Assembly: GCA_964518135.1 (NCBI GenBank)
Contig: CAZFEY010000003.1
Coordinates: forward strand, 1-36,639
Origin: 2-12-FULL-40-12 sp964518135
GTDB taxonomy: Bacteria > Patescibacteriota > Minisyncoccia > Minisyncoccales > 2-12-FULL-40-12
Direction of reading: 5' to 3'
DNA length: 36,639 nucleotides
Shown: positions 7,233-14,681 of the stretch, one piece after another
How positions within the stretch are numbered: the stretch's first letter is position 1
Layout: each line of letters begins with the position of its first letter
Translations under genes and position numbers: made by a program
Notes under the pieces: generated by a model
The model's input: only the letters and a program-made list of their open reading frames with translations
The model's database searches: none
Told to the model about the DNA's origin: nothing

Positions 7233-8231
7233 CTATTCGCAAGATATAATATTAAAAGTGTTATCGCTTTCATCCTCAACTGTCTCGCCTTGATACCCGC
7301 CCTTTATCGTTATCTTGTATCCGTAGCCTACGCCTATTTTATTGTTACCAGTGGTTTCTCCAACTTTCCAAATATACTGACCTTCTCCAGGATTTTCCCT
7401 CGCATGGTCCGCAGGGAATTGACCTAATCCGTAACCATATCCACCGCCACCAATATAATACTGCATGATGGTTAGTGATACTGCATCTACGTCCTTACTC
7501 CTCCATTTCACTGAAAAATCTTTACCCAAACAGAGATTTTCTCCTCCGTTGGGAGCAATAATTTTTACATATCGCTCGATATTAAAAATTTGGAAACTGT
7601 CCAATATTATCTGGTCGCAAAATACGGCCTTTGATGGGTCTGACGTTTCTTTTGTGACAAAGAAAGTCGGAGCACCATTATTACCAATCATGACAATCTT
7701 CTCGATATCGTTACGGTATTCCAGCTTCCAAGCACCGCAAGAATTTGGACCTTCTTGTTGTATGGCTTTCAAATGGATTTTACTAGTATTGTTAGATATT
7801 GGCTCAAGATAGTCTAAAGTACATTGTCCCGAAAAACGCCTATCGATAAAATCTTTAACAGCGTTTTCGTTTTCTGCAGGCTCAACGATTATGGATATAC
7901 CAGTTGTCCATAAATTACTTTCGTCAAAAGCAACCCAGGTTTTATACGCATCTTCTTTTATAATTTTGACTGGCACTAAACCGTCAGAACTATATACGTT
8001 TTTAGGATACTGCATAGAAAAACCAAACTCATTATCCGTATATGTAGCCCAGTCTGTAATATTGCATACTGTATTTTTATTATTCTCTTGTGATGTTTCT
8101 GTATTCTGTTCTACTCCTAAATCATTGATCTTGGGATAATATTTAAGAATTCCCAGGCCAACCATAAGAGCCAGGATGAAAACTATTAACAAAAAGGTCC
8201 AATTGGTTTTACCTTGAGCAATAAATAACAT
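7233..8231 (-). CDS. Membrane-anchored secreted protein with Ig-like (Kre9/KNH-type) domain
   Basis: This 332-residue protein begins MLFIAQGKTNW, followed by one hydrophobic helix (about 12-31), so it is probably anchored in the membrane with its body outside. The middle (about 60-215) contains YTDNEFGFSMQYPKNV, a pattern common in PsbP-like extracellular domains, and several cysteines. The C-terminal part (about 220-330) opens with IIAPNGGENLCLGKDFSVKW, the hallmark of Kre9/KNH-like Ig folds in bacterial surface proteins. Its exact function is unknown. The first 25 residues and the upstream leader are shared with the gene at 8623-9318. Confidence 0.75.
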   Translation of the reverse strand: MLFIAQGKTNWTFLLIVFILALMVGLGILKYYPKINDLGVEQNTETSQENNKNTVCNITDWATYTDNEFGFSMQYPKNVYSSDGLVPVKIIKEDAYKTWVAFDESNLWTTGISIIVEPAENENAVKDFIDRRFSGQCTLDYLEPISNNTSKIHLKAIQQEGPNSCGAWKLEYRNDIEKIVMIGNNGAPTFFVTKETSDPSKAVFCDQIILDSFQIFNIERYVKIIAPNGGENLCLGKDFSVKWRSKDVDAVSLTIMQYYIGGGGYGYGLGQFPADHARENPGEGQYIWKVGETTGNNKIGVGYGYKITIKGGYQGETVEDESDNTFNIISCE

Positions 8232-8268
8232 GTTTTTGATTATTAATTATTAATAAAACCTTTGTATT

Positions 8269-8332
8269 ATCCTACCAAAAAACCGCTCTTTAAGCGATTC
8301 TTTGTTGTCATACATTTTGACAAGCATTGTCA
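8269..8332 (-). promoter_or_regulatory. Leader module B: stem-loop, terminator hairpin, extended -10
   Basis: Minus-strand order: stem-loop TGACA-ATGCT-TGTCA (8318-8332), an AAATGTATGACA linker, terminator-like stem ATCGCT/AGCGGT (8282-8298), TTTTTT, then TGGTAGGAT (-10 TAGGAT at 8269-8274). The ATG of the next gene follows at 8231. It is closely similar to module A at 9357-9420, and the differences keep both stems paired. Confidence 0.65.
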
Positions 8333-8374
8333 GGGTTGTCTAGCGAACATTGTTAGAACCTGGTTTTAGGGTAA

Positions 8375-8614
8375 TTACAATCTTTTGTCTTTTGATTTGT
8401 TAACTATATCGATTACAGTAAGGAACATACCAGCTCCTATTAACAAGTACATTATTAAAGGATTTTCTCCGTACCCTAGTATGAATCCCATTATTATTAG
8501 AAATAATGCGGTCGTGCCACGTTTCGAAAACCATTTCGGCCGTATATTCTTACCTAAAAGTATTGCTACCACTCCAATAACGCCTAATACAAAAACGATG
8601 TATACTTTCTCCAT
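8375..8614 (-). CDS. Small three-helix membrane protein, unknown function
   Basis: Its 79 residues form about three hydrophobic helices (5-22, 34-50, 53-70) with a charged tail KSKDKRL. No family is recognised. It lies 8 bases downstream of the 8623-9318 gene on the same strand and probably shares its transcript. Leader module B follows its stop codon, so it is the last gene of that unit. Confidence 0.6.
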   Translation of the reverse strand: MEKVYIVFVLGVIGVVAILLGKNIRPKWFSKRGTTALFLIIMGFILGYGENPLIMYLLIGAGMFLTVIDIVNKSKDKRL

Positions 8615-8622
8615 TTAATTAA

Positions 8623-9318
8623 TTATTCATTTAGAAGATTATTAATATAGTTGTCGATGTCACTTTCTTTTATCGAAGCGTCAAAGACTTGCTCTACAGG
8701 ACACACATTACCAACTGCATTGAATTCATTTGCAGAAAAAGACGGCTTAGCACAAACCAATACGCCTTTTTCATATTCTGATTGGAATGTCAACATAAAT
8801 GAGCTATAATTCACGGCTAATCCCCAGGTCTCGGACTCACCGTTTATATCTATTGCAACGACCCAGTCGCATCCAGTTTCTTTTCTCTTCGTTTCGTATA
8901 CTGTGGAGAATGTTTTTTTGGTATTCATATCGGTTATAATAGCAAGGTTTTCCGCCGCCGAATCTAAAATAATCTGCTTTAATAGATTACCACTCCTCTT
9001 GAGAAGAATCTTATCTCTGTATTCGCTAGCTGGAGTGTATTCACAGTCAAAATCTTTTCCTGAGGCAAGAACATTTTCAAAAAATGCTTTATATTCACCT
9101 GGTTCGCCAAAATCAATGGTCGTTTCAATATATTTTTCTTCAGCATTCTTCAATGATTCTTTCATTTGGTCATCTGGGGCATTTTTAATATCCTGCTTAT
9201 TATTCTTTTCCGTCAAATCACCATATGAATTAAATACCAATAAACCCACTACAACGACCACAATTAAAACTATTAAAACATATAATATATTGGTTCTACC
9301 TTGAGCGATGAATGGCAT
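8623..9318 (-). CDS. Membrane-anchored secreted protein with FIAQG-type start
   Basis: This 231-residue protein opens with MPFIAQGRTN and a strongly hydrophobic helix (about 12-30). A charged linker and an extracytoplasmic domain with four cysteines follow. One stretch (DCEYTPASEYRDKILLKRSG) suggests a folded domain, but no family is recognised. The N-terminus matches that of the 7233-8231 protein while the rest is unrelated, so the anchor and leader look like a shared module on different cargo. Leader module A precedes it. Confidence 0.7.
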   Translation of the reverse strand: MPFIAQGRTNILYVLIVLIVVVVVGLLVFNSYGDLTEKNNKQDIKNAPDDQMKESLKNAEEKYIETTIDFGEPGEYKAFFENVLASGKDFDCEYTPASEYRDKILLKRSGNLLKQIILDSAAENLAIITDMNTKKTFSTVYETKRKETGCDWVVAIDINGESETWGLAVNYSSFMLTFQSEYEKGVLVCAKPSFSANEFNAVGNVCPVEQVFDASIKESDIDNYINNLLNE

Positions 9319-9356
9319 GTCTTTTATTATTGTTTTATTGATTTAAACTTTATCCT

Positions 9357-9420
9357 ATTCTACCAAAAAACCGCCTTATTGGCGATTCTTTGATGTCATA
9401 CATTTTAACAAGCATTGTTA
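9357..9420 (-). promoter_or_regulatory. Leader module A: stem-loop, terminator hairpin, extended -10
   Basis: Minus-strand order: TAACA-ATGCT-TGTTA (9406-9420), linker, stem ATCGCC/GGCGGT (9370-9386), TTTTTT, then TGGTAGAAT (-10 at 9357-9362). It abuts the 3' end of tRNA-His, so the hairpin may end the tRNA transcript while the -10 starts the next gene. Compared with module B, G-C becomes A-T in stem 1 and C-G becomes T-A in stem 2. Confidence 0.65.
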
Positions 9421-9421
9421 G

Positions 9422-9494
9422 GGTGAGCGAGGAGACTCGAACTCCCTCTAAGGCTTCCACAGAGCCTTGTGCTAACCGTTACACTACGCCCACC
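9422..9494 (-). tRNA. tRNA-His (anticodon GTG)
   Basis: Minus-strand acceptor GTGGGCG pairs with CGCTCAC, with the extra 5' G (position -1) opposite discriminator C73 that marks histidine tRNAs. Anticodon stem AGGCT/AGCCT encloses CTGTGGA, giving GTG. The T arm contains GAGTTCGAGTCTC. CCA is not encoded. It lies 4 bases after the LAGLIDADG gene stop and has no promoter of its own in that gap, so it is probably read from upstream. Confidence 0.95.
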
Positions 9495-9498
9495 ATAA

Positions 9499-9951
9499 CT
9501 AACTTAAATCCATAATTAATCTACGAGCATATCCCCAATCTATGCCTAATCTTTTTCCAATTTCCCGATAAGAGCAACCTCGCTCTCTAAGATCTTTTGC
9601 CATTTTCTTATTAGCTAAGTGCTTTTGCCTTCTCTTTTTGCTATTTTCTGCGTTTATTTTTAACTCAGGTATAATTTCTGATACTCTCTCTTTCTTGACT
9701 ATAAGCCCGTTAAGAATATGGGTAAGAAAAAAATATACATCTTCTTGCTTAGCGATATAATAGATCCATGCATCTTTCCAGTGCAATTTCCTCTTTTTGA
9801 TAAGATGTATATTTCCTACACCGCTAAAATTCTGAATATCTTTAAGCACTCCTTTATGACTTTGACTAATGCCAATCTTATAGCCGCTTTCACTATACTT
9901 ACCAACAGTCCCTTCGCCATCAAAAAAGCCTGCTATGTAATCCCAATTCAT
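9499..9951 (-). CDS. LAGLIDADG homing endonuclease with C-terminal helix-turn-helix
   Basis: This 150-residue protein starts MNWDYIAGFFDGEGTVGKY, where YIAGFFDGEG is a single LAGLIDADG motif whose acidic end binds metal for DNA cleavage. One motif per chain implies action as a homodimer on a roughly palindromic site. The C-terminal part (about 105-150) is basic and ends SYREIGKRLGIDWGYARRLI, a likely helix-turn-helix for target or operator binding. It is free-standing and lies between an intact tRNA-His and the 5' half of a decayed tRNA-His, which suggests it arrived by homing into that tRNA. A 37-base palindrome lies just upstream. Confidence 0.85.
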   Translation of the reverse strand: MNWDYIAGFFDGEGTVGKYSESGYKIGISQSHKGVLKDIQNFSGVGNIHLIKKRKLHWKDAWIYYIAKQEDVYFFLTHILNGLIVKKERVSEIIPELKINAENSKKRRQKHLANKKMAKDLRERGCSYREIGKRLGIDWGYARRLIMDLS

Positions 9952-9964
9952 ATATTTTAAAAAG

Positions 9965-10001
9965 TGGTTATATTAATACGTTCAACGTATTTATAATACC
10001 A
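9965..10001. promoter_or_regulatory. 37-base palindrome upstream of the LAGLIDADG gene
   Basis: Core AATACGTT-C-AACGTATT (9975-9991) has perfect 8-bp arms, and the ends TGGT/ACCA extend it to 37 bases with a few mismatches. It lies 14 bases before the endonuclease start. Possible roles are an operator for the helix-turn-helix of that protein or a homing-site remnant; neither is shown. Confidence 0.5.
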
Positions 10002-10052
10002 CAATTTATATCATACACACGATAGATCTAGTCTCATTCATGGAAATCGTCA

Positions 10053-10096
10053 AAGAGCTCCACAAACTCTTGTGCTGCCATTACACCATAGCCACC
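10053..10096 (-). pseudogene. tRNA-His 5' half (decayed tRNA relic)
   Basis: On the minus strand GGTGGCT, a D arm GTGT-AATGGCA-GCAC and an anticodon arm AAGAGT-TTGTGGA-GCTCTT with anticodon GTG are recognisable. They align with the intact tRNA-His at 9422-9494 (shared GGTGG, GTGTAA, AGCACAAG and TGTGGA). No T arm or matching 3' acceptor follows, so it cannot be a working tRNA. It lies 13 bases from tRNA-Arg(TCT), in the position expected of an original second tRNA in that transcript. Confidence 0.6.
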
Positions 10097-10109
10097 AAAT
10101 TTGCACTTA

Positions 10110-10181
10110 TGCCCCCGAAGGGAATCGAACCCCTATCTTCAACTTAGAAGGTTGTTGCTCTATCCATTGAGCTACGGGGGC
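10110..10181 (-). tRNA. tRNA-Arg (anticodon TCT)
   Basis: Minus-strand acceptor GCCCCCG pairs with CGGGGGC. D stem GCTC/GAGC and loop CTTCTAA give anticodon TCT for AGA codons. The anticodon stem has an A-A mismatch at its outer pair, and the T arm reads AGGGG-TTCGATT-CCCTT. Discriminator A is followed by TAA, so CCA is not encoded. Confidence 0.94.
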
Positions 10182-10196
10182 TCCTATGGTCTTAAA

Positions 10197-10225
10197 ATCA
10201 TACTCTAATTTAGCCCTTCGGTCAA
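10197..10225 (-). promoter_or_regulatory. Promoter of the tRNA-Arg(TCT) transcript
   Basis: On the minus strand TTGACC (10220-10225), a 17-base spacer and TATGAT (10197-10202) lie about 15 bases before the tRNA. This single promoter could also drive the tRNA-His relic, the endonuclease gene and the intact tRNA-His downstream. Confidence 0.7.
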
Positions 10226-10231
10226 TCCAAT

Positions 10232-10534
10232 CTATAACCTAAACAAATCAGGATATACTCTAGAATCTGTCTCATCAAATCTCGTCTTTCTTTCTTGCTG
10301 CTTCGTTAATAGCTCCTCAAATCTTTCTTCGTTAAAACGTATTTCTCTATCCGCTGAATCTATGGGCTTATTTTGCGCCAATACAAGATAATTATAATAA
10401 ACAAAAAAACCAATAATTAAAGAAGCTACAAAGAGTATCAAAATAACTCCAAATGATTGTTTAGCCAAAAACAATGGCACGCGGTTCCAAAAAAGTTTTA
10501 TTCTCTTGGTGTCGATGCTAAGTGATTGCTTCAT
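10232..10534 (-). CDS. Small membrane protein ending the pilMNO cluster
   Basis: This 100-residue protein has one transmembrane helix (about 28-52) after a basic N-terminus and ends in a charged coiled-coil tail (RFNEERFEELLTKQQERK). Its ATG overlaps the pilO stop codon (ATGA), so it is translationally coupled to the pilus assembly genes. Gene position is like that of pilP in other type IV pilus operons, but no pilP lipobox or beta domain is visible. Function unknown; a pilus platform role is inferred from context only. Confidence 0.6.
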   Translation of the reverse strand: MKQSLSIDTKRIKLFWNRVPLFLAKQSFGVILILFVASLIIGFFVYYNYLVLAQNKPIDSADREIRFNEERFEELLTKQQERKTRFDETDSRVYPDLFRL

Positions 10535-11118
10535 TTTCTTACGAGTGCCTTTATTGATATGGCAGCACTGATATTTCTGATGCTTTGCCCCTCAGCCTCT
10601 CCTCTTGCCAAAATTGTAACACCTAAACTTGTAATGTCTATAAAATATTGGCCACTCTCTAACTTATTCAGGAATTTTAATAAACCCGACGATGATCCCT
10701 CAACAGACAACAACAGATCGAAGGTGGGCCAGGTATCTTTTTCTTGCGCACCAACAACGCCAGGAGAGATACTAATTTTAACACCCGACAACAAGGCGCC
10801 ATCCTCTAAGAAAGTAATTAGGTCAATAGGCATGTCGGCATAAACAAGCTGACTCTCAACTCCTGATAGATCCACCTGATGGTTTTCGTAAAAAGCTTTG
10901 TTTGATTGAAGATTCTCAACCTCTTTTTCTCTGATAAGGGAATTTGCCTTCTGCTCAAATAATTCTTCTGCGTCTTTAGCAATGCTTAAAAGCAATAGCC
11001 TTATCGGTAAAAAGAAAAAGATGGCCACAATTACAAGAAATATCAAAATAGATATCCACACTTTCTTTGACGCGTTCAGATTATTATCAGGTGTTTTGGA
11101 TATGTTGTTTAATGTCAT
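10531..11118 (-). CDS. pilO: Type IV pilus inner-membrane platform protein, PilO-like
   Basis: This bitopic protein has a short cytoplasmic N-terminus, a transmembrane helix (IFLVIVAIFFFLPIRLLLL, about 25-45), a coiled coil (AKDAEELFEQKANSLIREKE) and a periplasmic alpha-beta domain. PilO pairs with PilN to link the cytoplasmic PilM ring to the outer parts of the pilus. The start chosen is the ATG at 11116-11118, which has AGGA 9 bases upstream. A longer frame begins at 11151 inside pilN without a ribosome-binding site. Family assignment rests on topology and gene order; sequence identity in this family is always low. Confidence 0.75.
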   Translation of the reverse strand: MTLNNISKTPDNNLNASKKVWISILIFLVIVAIFFFLPIRLLLLSIAKDAEELFEQKANSLIREKEVENLQSNKAFYENHQVDLSGVESQLVYADMPIDLITFLEDGALLSGVKISISPGVVGAQEKDTWPTFDLLLSVEGSSSGLLKFLNKLESGQYFIDITSLGVTILARGEAEGQSIRNISAAISIKALVRK

Positions 11119-11119
11119 A

Positions 11120-11650
11120 CTATTTAATCCTAAATTTAGCCTGGAAATCAATATTGTCTGGTTTAATCCAATTTAATGGGGGGAAATAAACTCCCTCAAA
11201 AACCTCTTCTTTCTCAAGGTTACCTTTTAAAGAAAATAATGTTTGGCGCGAACGGGCAAACCCAAAAATTTCTACATTTCCGTCTTTTTTTTGCCATGAG
11301 ATTTTAGTCAAATAAAGATCTTCTGGTAAGCTGGCGTATAATTTTTCTAGAAATAACGATGGTATTGATCGATATCCGTAGAAAGCATCTATGCCACCAA
11401 GAATATCGTTGAAATAAGCAATATTCTTTCTCAAGGACTCTGTTTCTGGATTATTAAAGCTTTTCTCCTGGATAGCGATACTATTTTTCGCGATATCTAA
11501 TTCACCACTGATATGGACCTTGATCGCTAAAAGCACCAACAACAAGAACACACAGAAAAAACATAGCGTTATACCTAAAACCAACACTATCCTGAGCTGT
11601 CTTTCTTTTTGTATCTCTTTTTCTTCTAATGGAGGTAATAAATTAATCAT
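11120..11650 (-). CDS. pilN: Type IV pilus inner-membrane protein PilN
   Basis: The N-terminus MINLLPPLEEKEIQKERQ is the PilN signature whose NLLP segment docks into PilM. A transmembrane helix (about 20-44), a coiled-coil stretch and a fimbrial assembly domain with LYLTKISWQKKDGNVEIFGFA (about 120-140) follow. The start at 11648-11650 is preferred because it places the conserved motif at the very N-terminus; it overlaps the pilM end by 8 bases. PilN and PilO form the membrane alignment complex. Confidence 0.85.
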   Translation of the reverse strand: MINLLPPLEEKEIQKERQLRIVLVLGITLCFFCVFLLLVLLAIKVHISGELDIAKNSIAIQEKSFNNPETESLRKNIAYFNDILGGIDAFYGYRSIPSLFLEKLYASLPEDLYLTKISWQKKDGNVEIFGFARSRQTLFSLKGNLEKEEVFEGVYFPPLNWIKPDNIDFQAKFRIK

Positions 11651-12797
11651 TTTTAGATCTAAAGCTACGTAAGGCCAATCCAAGGGCTGTTACGTAAGAC
11701 AACGATTTGTCATACGGAAGCTCCGGTACTTCTTTGAGGGGTTGGGGTAATATATTAACCCACGGATTACCAGTAGAAACAGGCAACTGCAATTCCAATG
11801 AAAGTATGTCTGTTAGACCTTTTAGATTGGCACCACCCCCGCATAATAGAATTTCTTTTATTGATTTGCTATTTTGGTCAGTAAAATGCTCGTGTCCTAT
11901 GTGTGTTTGATAGTAATCAATATATTTCTTAATCTGTTTTATCAATTCTATTATCGGCGGGGTCAAAACATCAAGAAGAGCCTTATCCTCAACAATCTCT
12001 TTTTGGAAGCTGGGGCCCTGAAGATTTTTCCTAAAATTTATTTTCTTGCTTATATCTAATCCGTATTTCTGTTTTAGATTCTCTGCCTCTTCGATACTGA
12101 CATTCATTACCTTAGAGATAGATCCTGTGAGATCGTTGGCAGAAACAGAAATAGAGGAAGTGAAACGCAAAGAATATCCAGAGAAAACAATGAAGCTAGT
12201 TCTGGTTGCCCCCAAGTCAATTAGAAGAACGGAGAAAGGACTAATCTCATTTTTAACCAATGCCCGAGAAACTGCCTGAGACTCTATTTCTAGGGCTAAA
12301 GGTATTAGTCCTGCTTTTTTTATAGATTCGACGTAGGGATCCACAACCGTTTTTGGAAGCGCAGCGATCAATATGTCAAAATGATCGAGATGATTACGAA
12401 ATGGCTGAATGATATGAAAATCTATATACACATCCTCTATCGGCAATGGAATATAATTCTCTGCCTCAAATCGGATTGAAGATTTTAATTGCTCTTCGGG
12501 CATTTTAGGGAGCTGAATTACTTGTAAAAAAGATTTTTCTTCCGGCAAAGAAGCAACAACATATCTTGTTCTCAACCTTTCTCCTCTAATCTTAGGCAAC
12601 GCTTCTTTTATGATATTTGCCAATGCGTCTGCGTTCCGGAGTTCTCCATTTTGGATTATCCCGGACGGAACTAATGCTTCTCCAAAGGAAACGAGACTCA
12701 AGGCGCCTCTTCTTTTTCTGAGTTTTGCAAATTTCAACGACAGATCAGAAATATCAAGACCGAAAGTGTCTGGTTCTATGCTTAAAAAGTTTAACAT
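11643..12797 (-). CDS. pilM: Type IV pilus assembly protein PilM (actin-like ATPase)
   Basis: This 384-residue actin-fold protein forms the cytoplasmic ring around the pilus motor. Visible motifs: FGLDISDLSLKFAKL (12-26, phosphate 1), VLLIDLGATRTSFIVFSG (about 190-207, phosphate 2) and ILLCGGGANLKGLTD (about 318-332, adenosine). The middle segment SIRFEAENYIPLPIEDVYIDFHI is a PilM hallmark. It lies upstream of and overlaps pilN. Confidence 0.92.
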   Translation of the reverse strand: MLNFLSIEPDTFGLDISDLSLKFAKLRKRRGALSLVSFGEALVPSGIIQNGELRNADALANIIKEALPKIRGERLRTRYVVASLPEEKSFLQVIQLPKMPEEQLKSSIRFEAENYIPLPIEDVYIDFHIIQPFRNHLDHFDILIAALPKTVVDPYVESIKKAGLIPLALEIESQAVSRALVKNEISPFSVLLIDLGATRTSFIVFSGYSLRFTSSISVSANDLTGSISKVMNVSIEEAENLKQKYGLDISKKINFRKNLQGPSFQKEIVEDKALLDVLTPPIIELIKQIKKYIDYYQTHIGHEHFTDQNSKSIKEILLCGGGANLKGLTDILSLELQLPVSTGNPWVNILPQPLKEVPELPYDKSLSYVTALGLALRSFRSKND

Positions 12798-12843
12798 TTA
12801 TTTTTTTGATTACATATCAAACACTAACACTGAAAAATGATAA

Positions 12844-14142
12844 CTATTCTATTTCTTGCCAGCTTTTCAGCGTCCATCCGCCACCCGGACCATTGCTGAA
12901 TCTCGCATCCGCCAAGCCCGTTTCATAACTTACGTTGGCGTTTGAATCCATTTTAATTCCTCTGCCCGTTGCCTCCTTCAGGTTAGAGGTAGAATTTAAA
13001 GTAATAAAACCGTTGGAAGCATACAAAATAGCTGTCTTTGTGTTGCTACTTGAGATTATTGCTGAATCTGCGGATCCAGAAGAACTCTTGGTAGATAAAA
13101 GCATGACATAATTTCCAACAACAGGGGAATTACATTTACCCGTTTGTTTATAACCTTCTGAGCCACAGAAAGTTGCATTACTACTAAGAGAAATTTGGCC
13201 ATCAACCACGATAATTCCACTATAAGGATTATAACCAGGATCCAACTGGATAATCGAATTGGAGTTCAGGGTCAAATTTCCAGTAACCCATATTGTTCCA
13301 GTAAGAGTCAATATGGCATTGCTGTCCATCGCCATATCTCCAATAACTTTTTTAGGACCGAGCGAAGCAGTATCACTTCCGCCCAAAAAATAACCGGGGA
13401 GATCGCCACCATCTGCAGCTTGATTTCTCCATTCCATAATTTGATCTTGGGTTATGGGGAGCGCTTGCAGATCTCCTCCATTTTCAGGACTAAACTCCGA
13501 CCCATCAATATCGCAATCATCAATATTTGTATAATGAGCGTCTCCTTCAATATCGCAATCTGTCAAATTTGTTGCCCAGACACTACCACCCCCTTCGTCA
13601 TCTTTAACGGCTAGCGTGTCTATCGTGCCATTTGGCCCTGCTGAAACCACATCTCCATATATTTTAACGTTAGAACTGCCAACAATTGGTCCATCAGAGA
13701 AAACATTCCCGTGCACGATGGCGTTACTATCCATCAAAAGACCGAGGTCTCCCACTTGAATACCATAATAAAAATTAACTTCCTCATTGGAAATTCCGAA
13801 TACAGTCCTTATTTTTCTAACTAATCCCGCTGAATTTCCCGTAGAAGTAATGGTCCTGAAACCCTCTTCTTCGTCAGATATTTCAATATTAACAGAGGTT
13901 GTACCAACGTTTAGAGAATATGGACTGTCCCAACTCATACCATTTTTTAAACGCACTAACGCGTCTTCGATACCAGCTTCGGCAGCAGAGTATGCCTGGT
14001 CGGATTTTTTAATATTGCTGGTAATCTTCTGCTGACTTAGAATTAGCGCCGATAAAGCTATTGTAATCCCCAGAATTACAACCAAAACAATAATAGTTAA
14101 AAGATAAGCTGCAAACCCTTTTTGTTGATTTAATTTTTTCAT
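12844..14142 (-). CDS. PilX-like minor pilin with polymer-forming beta-helix domain
   Basis: The N-terminus MKKLNQQKGFAAYLLTIIVL is a prepilin-type signal with Gly before Phe but without the usual Glu5, as in PilX-like minor pilins. An AAEAGIEDAL segment (about 53-62) follows, typical of PilX N-terminal domains. From about residue 130 to 420 the protein repeats short [L/M]xSN[A/S] units (MDSNAIV, MDSNAIL, LNSNSII, LSSNATF, MDSNANV), suggesting a bactofilin-like beta-helix. At 432 residues it is much larger than normal minor pilins (about 150-200). It probably sits at the pilus tip or surface. Confidence 0.75.
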   Translation of the reverse strand: MKKLNQQKGFAAYLLTIIVLVVILGITIALSALILSQQKITSNIKKSDQAYSAAEAGIEDALVRLKNGMSWDSPYSLNVGTTSVNIEISDEEEGFRTITSTGNSAGLVRKIRTVFGISNEEVNFYYGIQVGDLGLLMDSNAIVHGNVFSDGPIVGSSNVKIYGDVVSAGPNGTIDTLAVKDDEGGGSVWATNLTDCDIEGDAHYTNIDDCDIDGSEFSPENGGDLQALPITQDQIMEWRNQAADGGDLPGYFLGGSDTASLGPKKVIGDMAMDSNAILTLTGTIWVTGNLTLNSNSIIQLDPGYNPYSGIIVVDGQISLSSNATFCGSEGYKQTGKCNSPVVGNYVMLLSTKSSSGSADSAIISSSNTKTAILYASNGFITLNSTSNLKEATGRGIKMDSNANVSYETGLADARFSNGPGGGWTLKSWQEIE

Positions 14143-14156
14143 ATTTTTTAAAAGAA

Positions 14157-14681
14157 TTAATAAGACCTTGAAGAAACGGTAGACTTCAAACTAACTGTTG
14201 ATTGATATTCGGGGAGTTCGCTTTGGCTATCATAACTAGCGGTCAATTCGATCTGAACAGAAGACCGATCGCCAGAAACAACCTCTCTAAAAATGATGTT
14301 GTCTATTTTAATATTCGGGGCACTTAATGCTACTGGGTCTTGCGATTCCATTTTCAAGCAAAGTTGATCGCCGCATAAATAAAAATCGACAAACGTAATT
14401 TTCTCCCCGACCGGCAGATGATTGGCGGTTTCTAGTGATAATTGGCCGGGATTTGAATTAAAAATGCTGGTTGGATTATAAATGCTTTTGGATGATCTAA
14501 TTTCGTAATCTATAATTTCCATTATCCTCTTGGCGCTATTTAAAGTTTCTACTGCTATTTTCGCCTTGACGTTAATCCTTATAGACCAGCTCAAAAAGGA
14601 AATTACAACAACCAGAATAATAACCAAGACAACAATATAAACCAAAGTCTCTATTAAGGTAAACCCTTGTTTTCTGGTCAT
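14157..14681 (-). CDS. Prepilin-type protein, PilW-like minor pilin
   Basis: MTRKQGFTLIETLVYIVVLVI is a complete type III prepilin signal (G, F at +1, E at +5) followed by the hydrophobic pilin helix. The next segment (VETLNSAKRIMEIIDYEIRSSKSIY) matches PilW or GspJ-type minor pilins. The C-terminal domain is beta-rich and small. The gene lies between the PilV-like and PilX-like genes and is expected to prime pilus assembly with them. Confidence 0.82.
   Translation of the reverse strand: MTRKQGFTLIETLVYIVVLVIILVVVISFLSWSIRINVKAKIAVETLNSAKRIMEIIDYEIRSSKSIYNPTSIFNSNPGQLSLETANHLPVGEKITFVDFYLCGDQLCLKMESQDPVALSAPNIKIDNIIFREVVSGDRSSVQIELTASYDSQSELPEYQSTVSLKSTVSSRSY

Noticed and set aside
9422..10096. 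A split tRNA-His with an intron carrying the endonuclease
   Set aside because: The relic 5' half cannot pair with the 3' half of the intact tRNA-His: neither acceptor nor anticodon stems match. The downstream tRNA is complete by itself.
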